A stretch of DNA of 64,000 bases. Origin: RPQJ01 sp963754125. Lineage in GTDB: Bacteria; Pseudomonadota; Gammaproteobacteria; Steroidobacterales; Steroidobacteraceae. The stretch is from the NCBI GenBank assembly GCA_963754125.1, contig CAVWEX010000014.1, positions 1,077,892 to 1,141,891 on the forward strand, written 5' to 3'. The notes beneath the pieces were generated by a model. That model ran no database searches and was not told the DNA's origin. It worked only from the letters and a program-made list of their open reading frames with translations. This document shows positions 30,583 through 43,733 of this stretch, one piece after another. The stretch's first letter is position 1. The number at the start of each line of letters is the position of its first letter. A program made the translations under genes and the position numbers.

Positions 30583-31159
30583 ATGCTGCAAGAGATTCGT
30601 CCCGCACTCGTCGTTTTCGCCCTGCTGACCCTCGTCACCGGGGTGGCGTATCCCGGGTTCGTGACCCTGGTCGGCGCCGGCGCTCTTCCCGGCCCAGGCC
30701 ACCGGCAGCATCATTGTTTCCGGCGACAACCGAGGTCGGGTCGAGGCTGCTCGGCCAGCCGTTCTCGGGTCCGGGCTACTTCTGGGGCCGCCCGTCGGCC
30801 ACGGGCCCGCAGCCCTACAACGGCGGCGTGTCCAGCGGCTCCAACCAGGCCACCACCAACCCGACGCTCGCGGCTGCCGTCGACCGACCGCGTCGCGGCG
30901 CTGCGCGCCGCCGATCCCGGCAACCAGAGTCCCGTGCCCGTCGACCTGGTGACGGCCTCCGGCAGCGGGCTCGATCCGCACATCTCGCCCGCCGCCGCGG
31001 ACTGGCAGGTGCCGCGCGTGGCCCGGGCGCGCGGCATTGCCCGAGGCCCGCGTCCGGGAACTGGTCAGCGTGGCAACGGAAGGCCGCACTTTCGGCGTGC
31101 TGGGCGAGCCCCGCGTCAACGTCCTCGAGCTGAACCTCGCGCTCGACAACCTGCGCTAG
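30583..31159 (+). CDS. kdpC: Potassium-transporting ATPase subunit C (frameshifted)
   Basis: Single-span periplasmic subunit of the Kdp complex. N-terminal membrane helix (RPALVVFALLTLVTGVAYPG), then GQPFSGPGYFWGRPSATGP and YNGGVSSGSNQATTNP, both strong KdpC motifs, LDPHISPAAADWQVPRVA, and a C-terminus VLGEPRVNVLELNLALDNL. About 190 residues after correcting extra bases near 30680, 30735, 30885 and 31040. Gap of 32 bases after kdpB. Confidence 0.95.
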
Positions 31160-31168
31160 CGCGGAGCC

Positions 31169-33867
31169 ATGCCCCACGGCCGCCCCGATCCGGACCAGCT
31201 GCTGGCCCGCGTGCAGGCCGAGGAGGCGCGCGCGGCGCGGGGCAAGCTGCGGGTCTTCTTCGGCGCCTCCGCGGGCGTCGGCAAGACCTACGCCATGCTC
31301 GAGGCGGCCCGCGGCCTGCGCACCACCGGCGTCGACGTCGTCGTCGGCTACGTGGAGCCCCACGGCCGCGCGGAAACCGAGCGCCTGCTCGAGGGCTTCG
31401 AGCAGCTGCCGACGCTGCCGGTCACCTACCGCGGCATCGTCCGGCAGGAGTTCGACCTCGACGCGGCCCTGCGCCGGCGCCCGGAGATCCTGCTGGTCGA
31501 CGAACTCGCCCACTCGAATCTGGTCGAGGGCGAGCCGGCGCCCCGGCACAGCAAGCGCTGGCAGGACATCGAGGAACTGCTCGCTGCCGGCGTCTCCGTC
31601 TGGACCACGGTCAACGTCCAGCACCTGGAAAGCCTCAATGACCTGATCGCGCAGATCACCGGCGTGCGCCAGCGGGAGACGGTGCCGGACCGGATCTTCG
31701 ACGAGGCCGACGAGGTCGAGCTGATCGACCTGCCGCCCGACGACCTGCTGGCGCGGCTCCGGGCGGGCAAGATCTACCTGCCGGACGAAGCGGGCACCGC
31801 CGTCGAGCGCTTCTTCCGCAAGCCGAACCTGCTGGCGCTGCGGGAGCTGGCGCTCCGCCGCACGGCCGACCGGGTGGACGCGGCCGCCCGCGACTCGGCC
31901 CCGCTGGACCAGTCCACCCGCCCGCACCTCGCCCGGGACCGGCTGCTGGTCGCGATCGGGCCGGACGACCAGGCCGAGCAGGTGATCCGCGCCGGCAAGC
32001 GGCTGGCCGATGCGCTGGATGCCCAGTGGACCGTGGTCTAGGTCGAGACGCCGGAACTGCTGCGCCTGCCGGAGCGGGAGCGCAACCGCCGCATCGACCT
32101 GCTGCGCCTGGCGGAGTCCCTGGGCGCCGAGACGGTCACGCTGGACGGCCGCACGGCGGCGGACACCGTGCTGGAGTACGCGCGGACGCGGAACAGCACG
32201 CGGATCGTCGTCGGCGCGCCGAAGCGCCGCGGGCTGCGGGCGCTGCTGCGGCCGTCGACGGCCACCGAGCTGGTGCGCCGCACCCGCGGAGTCGACGTGC
32301 TGACCATCAGTCCCGAGCCGGTGCGGGCCGACCGGCCGCCCGCGGAGGTGGCGTCCGACGCCGGCGCCGAAGCAGCCGATCCGGTGGGAGCGCTACGCCT
32401 GGGCCGCGGCCACCACGGCCGTCTGCACCGGCGTCGCCGCCCTCATGTACGACCACTTCGAGCTGGCCAACCTGGTGATGGTGTACCTGCTCGGCGTCAC
32501 GCTGGCCAGCGTGCGGCTCGGGCGCGGCCCGGCGGTGCTCACCGCCGTCGCCAACGTGCTGGCCTTCGACTTCTGCTTCGTGCCGCCGCGCTTCAGCTTC
32601 GCCGTCTCCGACGTGGAGTACCTGGTCACCTTCGCGGTGATGCTCGTCGTGGCGCTGATCATCGCCAACCTGATGGCCAGCGTCCGGCAGCAGACCCGCG
32701 TGGCCGGCGCCCGGGAGCGGCGCACGGCCCTGCTGTACGCCATGAGCCGGGAGCTCGGCGCGACGCGTGGCACGGCCGACATGGCCCGGGTGGCAGTCCG
32801 GCACGTGGCGGAGGTGTTCGGCTGCGAGGCCGTCGTGCTGCTGCCGGATGCCCAGGGCAGGCTCCGGTATCCGGCGGACGCGCCCATGCCCGGATCCCTG
32901 CGGGGGGCAGACCTGTCGGTGGCGCAATGGGTCCTCGACCATGCCGAACGGGCGGGCCTCGGCGCCGACACGCTGCCGGCCGCGCCCGCGCTCTACCTGC
33001 CCCTCGGCGACTCGCGCCCGGCCCGCGGCGTGCTCGCGGTGCTGCCGGCGAACCGCCGGCGCGTGCTGCTGCCGGAGCAGCGGCACCTGCTGGACACCTT
33101 CGCCGGCCAGATCGGCCTGGCGCTCGAGCGCGCCCAGCTCGCGGAAGGACGCCGAGGCGGCCCGGGTCGCCATGGAAACCGAGGGCCTGCGCAACACGCT
33201 GCTCGCGTCGATCTCCCACGACCTGCGCACCCCGCTCGCCGTCATGGCCGGGGCCGGCAGCGCGCTGGCGGAGCACGATGCCACGCTCGATCCTGCCACC
33301 CGCGTGTCGCTCGCGCGCTCGGTGGAGCGCAAGGCCCACGAGATGTCCGAGCTGATCTCCAACGTGCTGGAGCTGACCCGCCTCGAGTCCGGCCAGCTGC
33401 AGCTCCGGCGGAGCTGGGAGGCGCTCGATGACCTCGTGGGACCGCGCTGCACCGGCTGCGGGAGCGACTCGCGGGGCACCCGGTGCACGTGGAGATTCCG
33501 GAGGACCTGCCGCCGTCCACGTGGATGCCTCGCTGGTCGTCCAGGTCTTCGTGAACCTGCTGGACAACGCCGCCAAGTACACGCCGGAGGGAACCGGCGA
33601 TCCGCATTGCGGCGGCGGCCGATACGACGGCCAGTGCGGTCGTGGTCGAGGACCAGGGCCCGGTCTGCCGGAGGGCGACCTCGCCCGCCTGTTCGCGCCC
33701 TTCCAGCGCGGGCACGACGGAAGGCACGATCGCCGGGGCCGGCCTGGGCCTGGCGATCTGCCGGGCCATCATCGTCGCCCACGGCGGACAGCATCGAGGC
33801 GGCCCGCGCCCCGGGCGGCGGCGCCCGCTTCGAGTTCACGCTGCCGGCGTCGGAGCCCGCCGCGTGA
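31169..33867 (+). CDS. kdpD: Sensor histidine kinase KdpD (in-frame stop and frameshifts)
   Basis: Membrane sensor kinase controlling kdpFABC in response to K+ limitation. The N-terminal KdpD domain has Walker A FGASAGVGKTYAML and VDELAHSN. Next come a USP domain (TRIVVGAPKRRGLRALLR), four membrane helices (VCTGVAALMYDHFELANLVM onward), a GAF-like region, HisKA with H in LASISHDLRTPLAVMAG, and HATPase (VFVNLLDNAAKYTPEG, GLGLAICRAIIVAHGG). Codon 291 is TAG (32039-32041) in the phrase TVV-stop-VETPELLRL; the family has Tyr there, so TAC has become TAG. Frame changes near 32385, 33150, 33445 and later. If the stop is real, only the N-terminal 290 residues are made. Confidence 0.9.
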
Positions 33868-34569
33868 CCCGGGCGATGCACCTCGTCCTCGTGATCGACG
33901 ACGATCGCGGGAATTCGCGAGGTCCTGCAGCGCCCTGCTCGAAGGCGTGCGGCTACCGGGTCGTCGAGGCGGACCGTGCAGCCGCGGGCATCATCGAGGC
34001 CCGGTCCCACAAGCCCGACCTGCTGCTGGTCGACCTCGGCCTGCCCGACGGGGACGGACTGAAGCGTGATCCGGGACGTGCGCGCAGTGGTCGACGGTCC
34101 CGATCGTCGTGCTGACGGCCCGCACCCGAGGAGGAGGAGAAGGTCGCGGCGCTCGATGCCGGCGCCGACGACTACGTGACCAAGCCCTTCAGCACGCCGG
34201 AACTGCTGGCCCGCGTGCGCGCCGCCCTTCGCCGGCGCGGCACTGGGCGCCGAGACGCGCCCCGCGCCTCGAGTTCGGCGAGTGCGGTCGTGGACCTCGC
34301 GCGGCGGGAGCGCCCGCAATGCCGGAGGGCGAGCTGCACCTGACGCCCCTCGAGTACCGGGTCCTGGATGTTCTCGCGCAGCCAGCGCGGGGCTCGTCGT
34401 CCGCACGCCCCAGCTCCTGCGGGAGGTGTGGGGTCCCGGCCGGGCCGGCGACTCCGGCATCCTCCGGGTCTGCATGCGCAATCTGCGGCAGAAGCTGGAG
34501 CCGGATCCCCGGCAGCCGCGCTACCTGCTCACCGAGGTCGGGCTCGGCTATCGGCTGCGGCTGGAGTAG
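33864..34569 (+). CDS. kdpE: Response regulator KdpE, OmpR/PhoB family (frameshifted)
   Basis: DNA-binding partner of KdpD that activates kdpFABC. Receiver domain: acidic pocket LVLVIDDD, phosphoacceptor in PDLLLVDLGLPDGDGL, conserved Lys in DDYVTKPFSTPELLARVRAA. The C-terminal winged helix reads LRVCMRNLRQKLEPDPRQP and RYLLTEVGLGYRL. The start GTG at 33864 overlaps the kdpD stop as GTGA; an ATG at 33876 is an alternative. Several extra bases lie between 33910 and 34330. The stop TAG belongs to the REP at 34566. Confidence 0.92.
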
Positions 34570-34627
34570 GAGCGCCTTCAGGCGCGATCCTGGATCGCGC
34601 CGGTCGGCGCTCTGAAGCCGCTCCTAC
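34566..34627. repeat. REP palindrome after kdpE
   Basis: Left arm GTAGGAGCGCCTTCAGGCGC; the right side is imperfect, with CTCTGAAGCCGCTCCTAC of the other subtype. Supplies the kdpE stop. Followed by GGTACCC, a remnant-like match to palindrome family A. Confidence 0.85.
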
Positions 34628-34643
34628 GGTACCCTACCGCCCC

Positions 34644-35739
34644 ATGGCCGATCCCCAGACTCCAGTCCGAGCGCCTGGACCACCGAGCGCATCGTCCGGC
34701 TCGTGGCGCTGACCCTGCTGGGCATCGCCGTCCTGCAGATCATCCTGCCGTTCCTCGGCGCGCTGACCTGGGCCGCGATCATCGCGATCACGGTCTGGCC
34801 CGCCTTCACCTGGCTGACGCGCCGGCTCGGCGACCGTCCGGTGCTGGCCGCCAGCCTCTGCAGTCTCGCGCTGTTCCTGGTCCTGATCGTGCCGTTCGCC
34901 GTGCTCACGGCGACGCTGGGCCAGGCCGTGCCCCAGGTGGCGACGATGCTGAAGGACCTGGCCCTGTCCATTGCGCCGACGCCGCCGGACTGGGTCAGCG
35001 GCCTGCCGCTGGTCGGCGGGCCTGATCCGGGACGTCTGGCTCAATGCCGTGACGGACATGTCGGGCCTGGTCACCAGGGCGCTGCCGGCGGCCGAGGAGG
35101 CGGGGGTCTGGGCTCTGGCCCAGGGCGCCAACCTGGCCCTCGCGCTGCTGGAGTTCCTCTTTGCGATCCTGATCGCCGCCGTCTTCCTGATCACGGCGGA
35201 CCGCTCCGCCGATCTCGCCGAGCGGCTCGTCTCGCGCCTGAACATCGGCGAGCGGGGGCGCATCATTCCGCTGGTCGTGGGCACGGTGCGCAGCGTGTCC
35301 ATCGGGCTCGTGGGCACGGCGTCGGTGCAGGCCCTGATCGCGGCGCTCGGCTTCTTCATCGCCGGCATGCCGGGCGTGGCGCGTGCTCGGCTTCGCCACC
35401 TTCATGCTGGCCCTCGTCCAGCTGCCGACCTTTCTCATCTGGCTGCCGTCGGCCATCTGGCTCTACTACACGGGGGAGACCGGCTCGGCGATCTTCCTCG
35501 GCATCTGGGGCGCGGCCCTGGTGAACACCGTGGACAACTTCCTGCGCCCCTGGCTCATCAGCCGGGGCGCCAAGCTGCCCTTTGCCCTGATCCTCATGGG
35601 CGTCCTCGGCGGCCTGCTGGCCTGGGGCATCATCGGCCTCTTCATCGGCCCGACCCTGCTGGCCGTGGCCTACTCCCTGATCCGCAGCTGGATCGGAACG
35701 GCCCGCGAAGCCGTCAATCTCCCGCCATCTAGCGGCTAG
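34644..35739 (+). CDS. AI-2E family (PerM-type) membrane permease (frameshifted)
   Basis: Polytopic inner-membrane protein of the AI-2 exporter/PerM superfamily, about 365 residues. Segments visible are VALTLLGIAVLQIILPFLGA, ALTWAAIIAITVWPAFTWLT, the central coiled region (LAERLVSRLNIGERGRIIPL), and the C-terminal ILMGVLGGLLAWGIIGLFIG, a family hallmark. The start ATG at 34644 needs two extra bases removed before 34703; other breaks are near 35025 and 35385. Some relatives export autoinducer 2, others act as Na+/H+ antiporters; the substrate here is unknown. It stands alone between the kdp and met groups. Confidence 0.8.
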
Positions 35740-35826
35740 ATCGCCGACGTTCGCGTCTTTTACCGCGGGCCCGACTGCGTCGGGCTCCGGGCCTCGCGCG
35801 CGCCTGTGAGCCGGTGGCTTGTAGAT

Positions 35827-35846
35827 ATATAACGACATCTTTATAT
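35827..35846. promoter_or_regulatory. AT-rich palindromic operator upstream of the ArsR-methyltransferase gene
   Basis: ATATAACGACATCTTTATAT: 16 of 20 positions agree with its own reverse complement, with perfect outer halves ATATAA and TTATAT. It ends 8 bases before the ATG at 35855 and is the most AT-rich stretch for kilobases around. A likely autoregulatory site of the ArsR-type protein that follows, controlling the metF-metH transcript. Confidence 0.65.
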
Positions 35847-35854
35847 TTCCGGCC

Positions 35855-36806
35855 ATGGAGCTGAACCAGGCCGTTCTCCAGCTGGATGCCGCCGCCGAGC
35901 CGAGCCGCCTGCGGCTGCTCGTCGCGCTGCTGGGCGGCGAGACCTCCGTGGGCGACCTGGTGACGGTGCTCGAGCAGAGCCAGCCCCGGGTGTCCCGGCA
36001 CCTGCGGCTGCTGGCCGAGGCCGGGCTGGTGGAGTCCTTCCGGGAGGGCCGCTCGATCTTCTACCGCTGGTCGGCCGAGGGCCTCGATGCCGGGGTGGCG
36101 AGTTCGGTGGCGGCGGTCGCCGCCAGCGACGATCCGACCATCGCCCGGGACCGGGAGCGGCTGCAGAAGCTGTCCCGCCAGCGGGAGCGGGACGCGCTCC
36201 GCCGGGCCCTGCGGGCTGGCCGCGGTCGCGGGCTGCACGTGGCCGACGGCGACACCGCGCTCGCCGACTCCTGGCTGCCGCGCTCACCGACCGCTCGCCG
36301 GCACGCCGGCTCACCGCGAGCCACTGCCGCTCGGTGCGATCCTCAACGTCGGCTGCGGCTCGGGCGAGGTGCTCCGGCTGCTGCTGCCGGAGGCGCGGCT
36401 GGCCATCGGCACCGAGCCGTCGGCGCACCGCCGCCAGCTGGCCCGGGCGCGTCTGCGCCAGGCGCGGCCTGCCGCGCTGGACCATCCGGGACGCGGAGCC
36501 CGCGCAGGCTGCCCTTCGAGGCCGGCGCCTTCGACCTCGTGATCCTCCAGGACGTGCTGGCTCCCGCCCGCAGCGACGAACTGCAGGCCATCCTCGCCGA
36601 GGCCGCCCGCGTGCTGCGCCCGGCGGGCCGCCTGCTGATCCTCGATCGCATTCTGCCCACCGACAGCGAACTGGTCGGCGCGCCTCGCGGCGCTCGGCTT
36701 CGCCGTCACCCGCCGGCAATGGCTGCCGGGGAGGGCGCCCGACCGGGCGCTGTTCCTGGCCAGTCGCCCGGTTGCGACCACCGCAAGGACCGGTACCCAT
36801 GACTGA
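35855..36806 (+). CDS. ArsR-type regulator fused to SAM-dependent methyltransferase domain, SahR-like (frameshifted)
   Basis: Residues 1-100 form an ArsR winged helix (LDAAAEPSRLRLLVALLGGE, QSQPRVSRHLRLLAEAGLVE, FREGRSIFYRW). It lacks the metal-binding CxC motif of ArsR/SmtB proteins. Residues about 150-310 form a class I methyltransferase fold: AILNVGCGSGEVLRLLLPEA (SAM/SAH-binding motif I), FDLVILQDVLAPARSDELQA, AARVLRPAGRLLILDRILP. This architecture matches SahR, an SAH-sensing repressor of methionine-cycle genes known in Proteobacteria. The gene overlaps metF by 8 bases (ATG at 36799, TGA at 36804), supporting that role. Extra bases near 36220, 36290, 36470, 36515 and 36685. Confidence 0.8.
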
Positions 36807-37697
36807 CGCACAGCCCGCAAGCCCGCACCAAGCCCCCGGTGCAGGTGTCCTTCGAGTTCTTTCCGCCGAAGACGCCGGAGATGGAAGCGACCCTCTGGCA
36901 GGCGATCCAGAAGCTGGCGCCGCTGAAGCCGCGCTTCGTGTCCGTCACCTACGGCGCCGACGGCTCGACCCGGGACCGGACCCACCGGATCGTGTCGCGC
37001 ATCGCCGCGGAGACCGGGCTCGTCAGCGCGCCCCACCTGACCTGCGTCGGCTCGGACCGGGAGGAGATCAAGGCCATCGCCCGCGCGTACCGCGACGAGG
37101 GCATCCGCCACATCGTCGCCCTGCGCGGCGATCCGCCCCAGGGCGCCACGCACTACGTGCCGCACCCGGGCGGCTACGCCTACGCGGCCGACCTGGTGCG
37201 CGGGCTGCGGGAGGTCGCGGACTTCGACATCTCGGTCGCGGCCTACCCGGAGGGCCATCCCGGAGGCGCCGAACGCCGACTTCGACCTGGACAATCTCAA
37301 GCGCAAGCTCGACGCGGGCGCCAACCGCGCCATCACCCAGTTCTTCTACGACACCGACAACTTCCTGCGCTTCCGGGACCGCTGCGTGGCCCGCGGCATC
37401 ACCGCGCCCATCGTGCCCGGCATCCTGCCCATCGCGAAGTTCCGCCAGATGCTGAACTTCGCCAATCGCGCGGGCGCCAGCGTGCCGCAGTGGCTGCACG
37501 AGCGCTTCGAGGGCCTGGACGACGATCCCGGACACCCAGCGGATGCTCGGCGCCAGCGTGGCGATCGAGCAGGTGGCGACCCTGCGCCGGCACGGCATCA
37601 GCGAGTTCCACTTCTACACGCTGAACCGGGCCGAGCTGACCTTTGCGATCTGCTACGCGCTGGGCGTGCGGCCGCAGCCGGCGGCCGGAGTCGCGCC

Positions 37698-37701
<4 letters not shown>
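36799..37701 (+). CDS. metF: 5,10-methylenetetrahydrofolate reductase (frameshifted)
   Basis: Flavoprotein that makes 5-methyl-tetrahydrofolate for MetH. VQVSFEFFPPKTPEMEATLW near the N-terminus, FVSVTYGADGSTRDRT, PHLTCVGSDREEI, VALRGDPPQG, ITQFFYDTDNFLRFRDRC and ISEFHFYTLNRAELT are diagnostic. Extra bases near 36828, 37263 and 37530. About 298 residues. The stop TGA overlaps the GTG start of metH. Confidence 0.97.
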
Positions 37702-41413
<3,712 letters not shown>

Positions 41414-41415
41414 CC

Positions 41416-41486
41416 AAAAGGTACCGGACCTTAGTTATTGTAGTTTGCAGCACTGCAACCACAATAACTAAGGTCCGGTACCTTTT
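41416..41486. repeat. Perfect 26-bp inverted repeat, palindrome family A
   Basis: Arms 41416-41441 and 41461-41486 are exact reverse complements (AAAAGGTACCGGACCTTAGT...), around a 19-base centre that itself holds TTGCAG and CTGCAA. It begins two bases after the metH stop and ends just before yjbQ. The arm is AT-richer than its surroundings. Partial copies occur at 3244-3284 and 42366-42380. Looks like a small mobile hairpin element that could also terminate transcription. Confidence 0.9.
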
Positions 41487-41491
41487 CGTTC

Positions 41492-41906
41492 ATGACACGG
41501 TCTTAGCATTCGCACGCCAGGTCCCGGCCTCCATGAGTTCACGGGGACGTCGTGCGCTTCGTGGCGGACAGCGGGGTACGGAGCGGGCTGCTGACGCTGT
41601 TCGTCCAGCACACCTCCTGCTCCTCTGCGTGCAGGAGAACGCCGACCCGGACGTCCGCGGGACCTGGACGAGTTCTTCCGCCGGCTGGTGCCGCCGGCGA
41701 TGATCCCTCGATGGGCTGGATCACACGCAGCGAAGGCCCGGACGACATGCCGGCCACATCAAGGCGGCGCTCAATGCCGTGTCGCTCTCGATTCCCGTGA
41801 TGGACGGCCGCCCGCGCTGGGGCAGTGGCAGGGGATCTACCTCTTCGAGCACCGCGACGCCCGCACACCGGCGGGTCGTGGCGCACCTGGCGGCGATCCG
41901 CAGTAA
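41492..41906 (+). CDS. YjbQ family protein (UPF0047), secondary thiamine-phosphate synthase-like (frameshifted)
   Basis: Compact YjbQ-fold protein, about 138 residues. Recognisable parts are LHEFTGDVVRFVADSGVRSG, LLTLFVQHTSCSLLVQENAD, DPSMGWITRSEGPDDMPAHI, and SLSIPVMDGRPALGQWQGIY with LFEHRDARTPA at the end. Frame breaks are near 41530, 41545, 41620, 41655, 41705 and 41885, so the true start is unclear; the ATG at 41492 lies just after the palindrome. A relative has weak thiamine-phosphate synthase activity in vitro, but the physiological role is unknown. Confidence 0.75.
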
Positions 41907-41933
41907 GCTCGCAACTCCCCGGCGGAACTGGAC

Positions 41934-42314
41934 ATGACGGACGCTGGCAAGCTGATCCTGCGACTCGCGCTCGGCGTGCTGATCCTCCTGCACGGCATCG
42001 CCAAGCTCACCAGCGGCATCGACGGGATCACGCGCATGGTGACCTCCGCCGGCCTGCCGGACTGGGTCGCCTACGGCGTCTACGTGGGCGAGGTCGTGGC
42101 GCCGCTGATGGTGATCGCCGGCTGGTTCTCCCGCATCGGCGCGGGAGTCATCGCGATCAACATGGTGTTTGCCATTGCGCTGGCGCACCGGTCCGACCTG
42201 TTCGGCCTGAACGCCACGGGCGGCTGGGCACTGGAGCTGCAGGGCATGTTCCTCTTCACGGCCGTGGCGATCGCCTGCCTGGGGCCCGGCCGCTACAGCG
42301 CCAACCGCCAGTAG
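41934..42314 (+). CDS. DoxX family membrane protein
   Basis: Intact, 126 residues, four membrane segments (KLILRLALGVLILLHGIAKL, YVGEVVAPLMVIAGWFSRIG, AGVIAINMVFAIALAHRSDL, LQGMFLFTAVAIACLGPGRY). It is a bacterial DoxX/YphA-type protein; members are linked to oxidative stress or thiosulfate oxidation, but most have no defined role. The stop TAG comes from the REP at 42311. Confidence 0.85.
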   Translation: MTDAGKLILRLALGVLILLHGIAKLTSGIDGITRMVTSAGLPDWVAYGVYVGEVVAPLMVIAGWFSRIGAGVIAINMVFAIALAHRSDLFGLNATGGWALELQGMFLFTAVAIACLGPGRYSANRQ

Positions 42315-42364
42315 GAGCGCCTTCAGGCGCGATCGATACCGGTCGCGCCGGAAGGCGCTCCTAC
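42311..42364. repeat. REP palindrome between doxX and the MFS gene
   Basis: GTAGGAGCGCCTTCAGGCGC facing GCGCCGGAAGGCGCTCCTAC, between converging gene ends. Its two TAGs are the stop of doxX and, after one frame correction, of the MFS gene. GGGTCCGGTACCCTT follows at once, a piece of palindrome family A. Confidence 0.9.
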
Positions 42365-43673
42365 GGGTCCGGTACCCTTCGCGACCGTCGCGCGGAAGTG
42401 GCGGCAGCCCCAGGCGAGCAGCAGCGCCGACAGGGCCGCCGACACGCCGACCACCAGCGCCAGCGACCGGCCCACGGCCAGGTCGCTCCGGAACACGTAG
42501 TCCGTGACCGCCGCCGTGATCAGCGGCCCCAGCCCCATGCCGACGAAGTTCAGGAAGAACAGGTAGATCGCCGAGGCGACCGCGCGCATGGGCGCCGGCG
42601 TCATCATCTGCACGGCGGCCGGCGCGGCCCCGTAGGCGAAGGTGCTGAAGAAGAGCAGCGGGGCGTAGAGGGCCAGGGCGAGCTCGAGGCTGCCGGCGAG
42701 CGGCGCCGCCACGCCGAACAGCAGCGACCCGAGCGCGCTGATCACGCCGACCCGCATCGGCCCGTCGGGTCGCCCGAGCCGCTGCGCCCGGTCCGACCAC
42801 CAGCCGCCCGCGATGATGCCGCTCGTGCCAAAGATCGCGATCAGCGTGCCCAGCCAGAAGCCCGACTGGCCCGGCGACTGGCCGAAACTGCGGATGAAGT
42901 GGCTGGGCGTCCACGCGGTGAGCGAATTCAGCACGATGCCGAGCAGGGCGAAGCCCGCCAGGTGTGCGGCGTAGGACTGCCAGTGCAGGCGCATGTACTG
43001 CAGGAGGGGCTTCAGCCCCGACCCTTCTCCCGCCGACCGGCAGCCGGCGCCGCTCCGGCTCCCGCAGCGTGAGGATCCACAGCGCCACCAGCAGCCCGGG
43101 CAGGCCCACGATGAAGAACACCAGTTGCCAGGGCCGGACCGTGCCCACCAGCGGCAGCGTCGTGTCGGTCGCCGTCGTCACGCTGCCGATGACCGCGCCC
43201 CCGATGATCAGCGCGAAGCCGATGCCGGCGATGGCGCCCAGCGTGTACACGCTCAGCGCGCGGCCGAGCTTCTCCGGCGGGAAGCTGTCGGCAATCATCG
43301 AGTAGGCAGCCGGGGAGAGCGCGGCTTCGCCGACGCCGACGCCGATGCGGGCCAGGAAGAGCTGCCAGAAATTGCGCGTCAGGCCGCAGGCCGCGGTGGC
43401 GAGGCTCCAGAAGGCCACGCCCACGGCGATGAGGTTGCGGCGGTTGCGCCGGTCCGCCAGCGACGCGATCGGGATCCCGAGCAGCGTGTAGAAGATCGCG
43501 AAGGCGAGCCCGTGGAGCAGGCTGATCTGCGTGTCCGAGATGCCGAGGTCGGCGCGGATCGGGCCGACGAGCAGGGTGAGGATGCTGCGGTCGATGAAGG
43601 AGAACACGTAGGCAACGGTGAGCACGCCCACCGTGTACCAGCCGTAGTTCGTGGCAGCGACTGCGAGCGGCGT
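42361..43673 (-). CDS. MFS transporter, spinster-like (frameshifted)
   Basis: Twelve-helix major facilitator. TM1 opens YTVGVLTVAYVFSFIDRSIL, then LHGLAFAIFYTLLGIPIASL, the loop motif ADRRNRRNLIAVGVAFWSLA, and GVGEAALSPAAYSMIADSFP, typical of spinster-type carriers. C-terminal half from YAAHLAGFALLGIVLNSLTA. Extra bases near 43010 and 42370; after the second the REP TAG at 42361 becomes the stop. No ATG, GTG or TTG is found in frame at the N-terminus: the reading frame runs back through the REP into moeB. Substrate unknown. Confidence 0.85.
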
Positions 43674-43733
43674 AGGAGCGGCTTCAGCCGCGACCGACTC
43701 ACGACGATCTGTCGCGGCTGAAGCCGCTCCTAC
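43672..43733. repeat. REP palindrome between moeB and the MFS gene
   Basis: Arms GTAGGAGCGGCTTCAGCCGC and GCGGCTGAAGCCGCTCCTAC, perfect complements. The minus-strand reading frame stays open across it (AVGAASAATD...VAAEAAPTPLA), joining moeB to the transporter; the TAG is one base out of frame. Confidence 0.92.

Noticed and set aside
32307..34481. 724-codon open frame opposite kdpD and kdpE
   Set aside because: Antisense shadow of real kinase and regulator domains; composition is Arg/Pro/Ala/Ser-rich with no motif.
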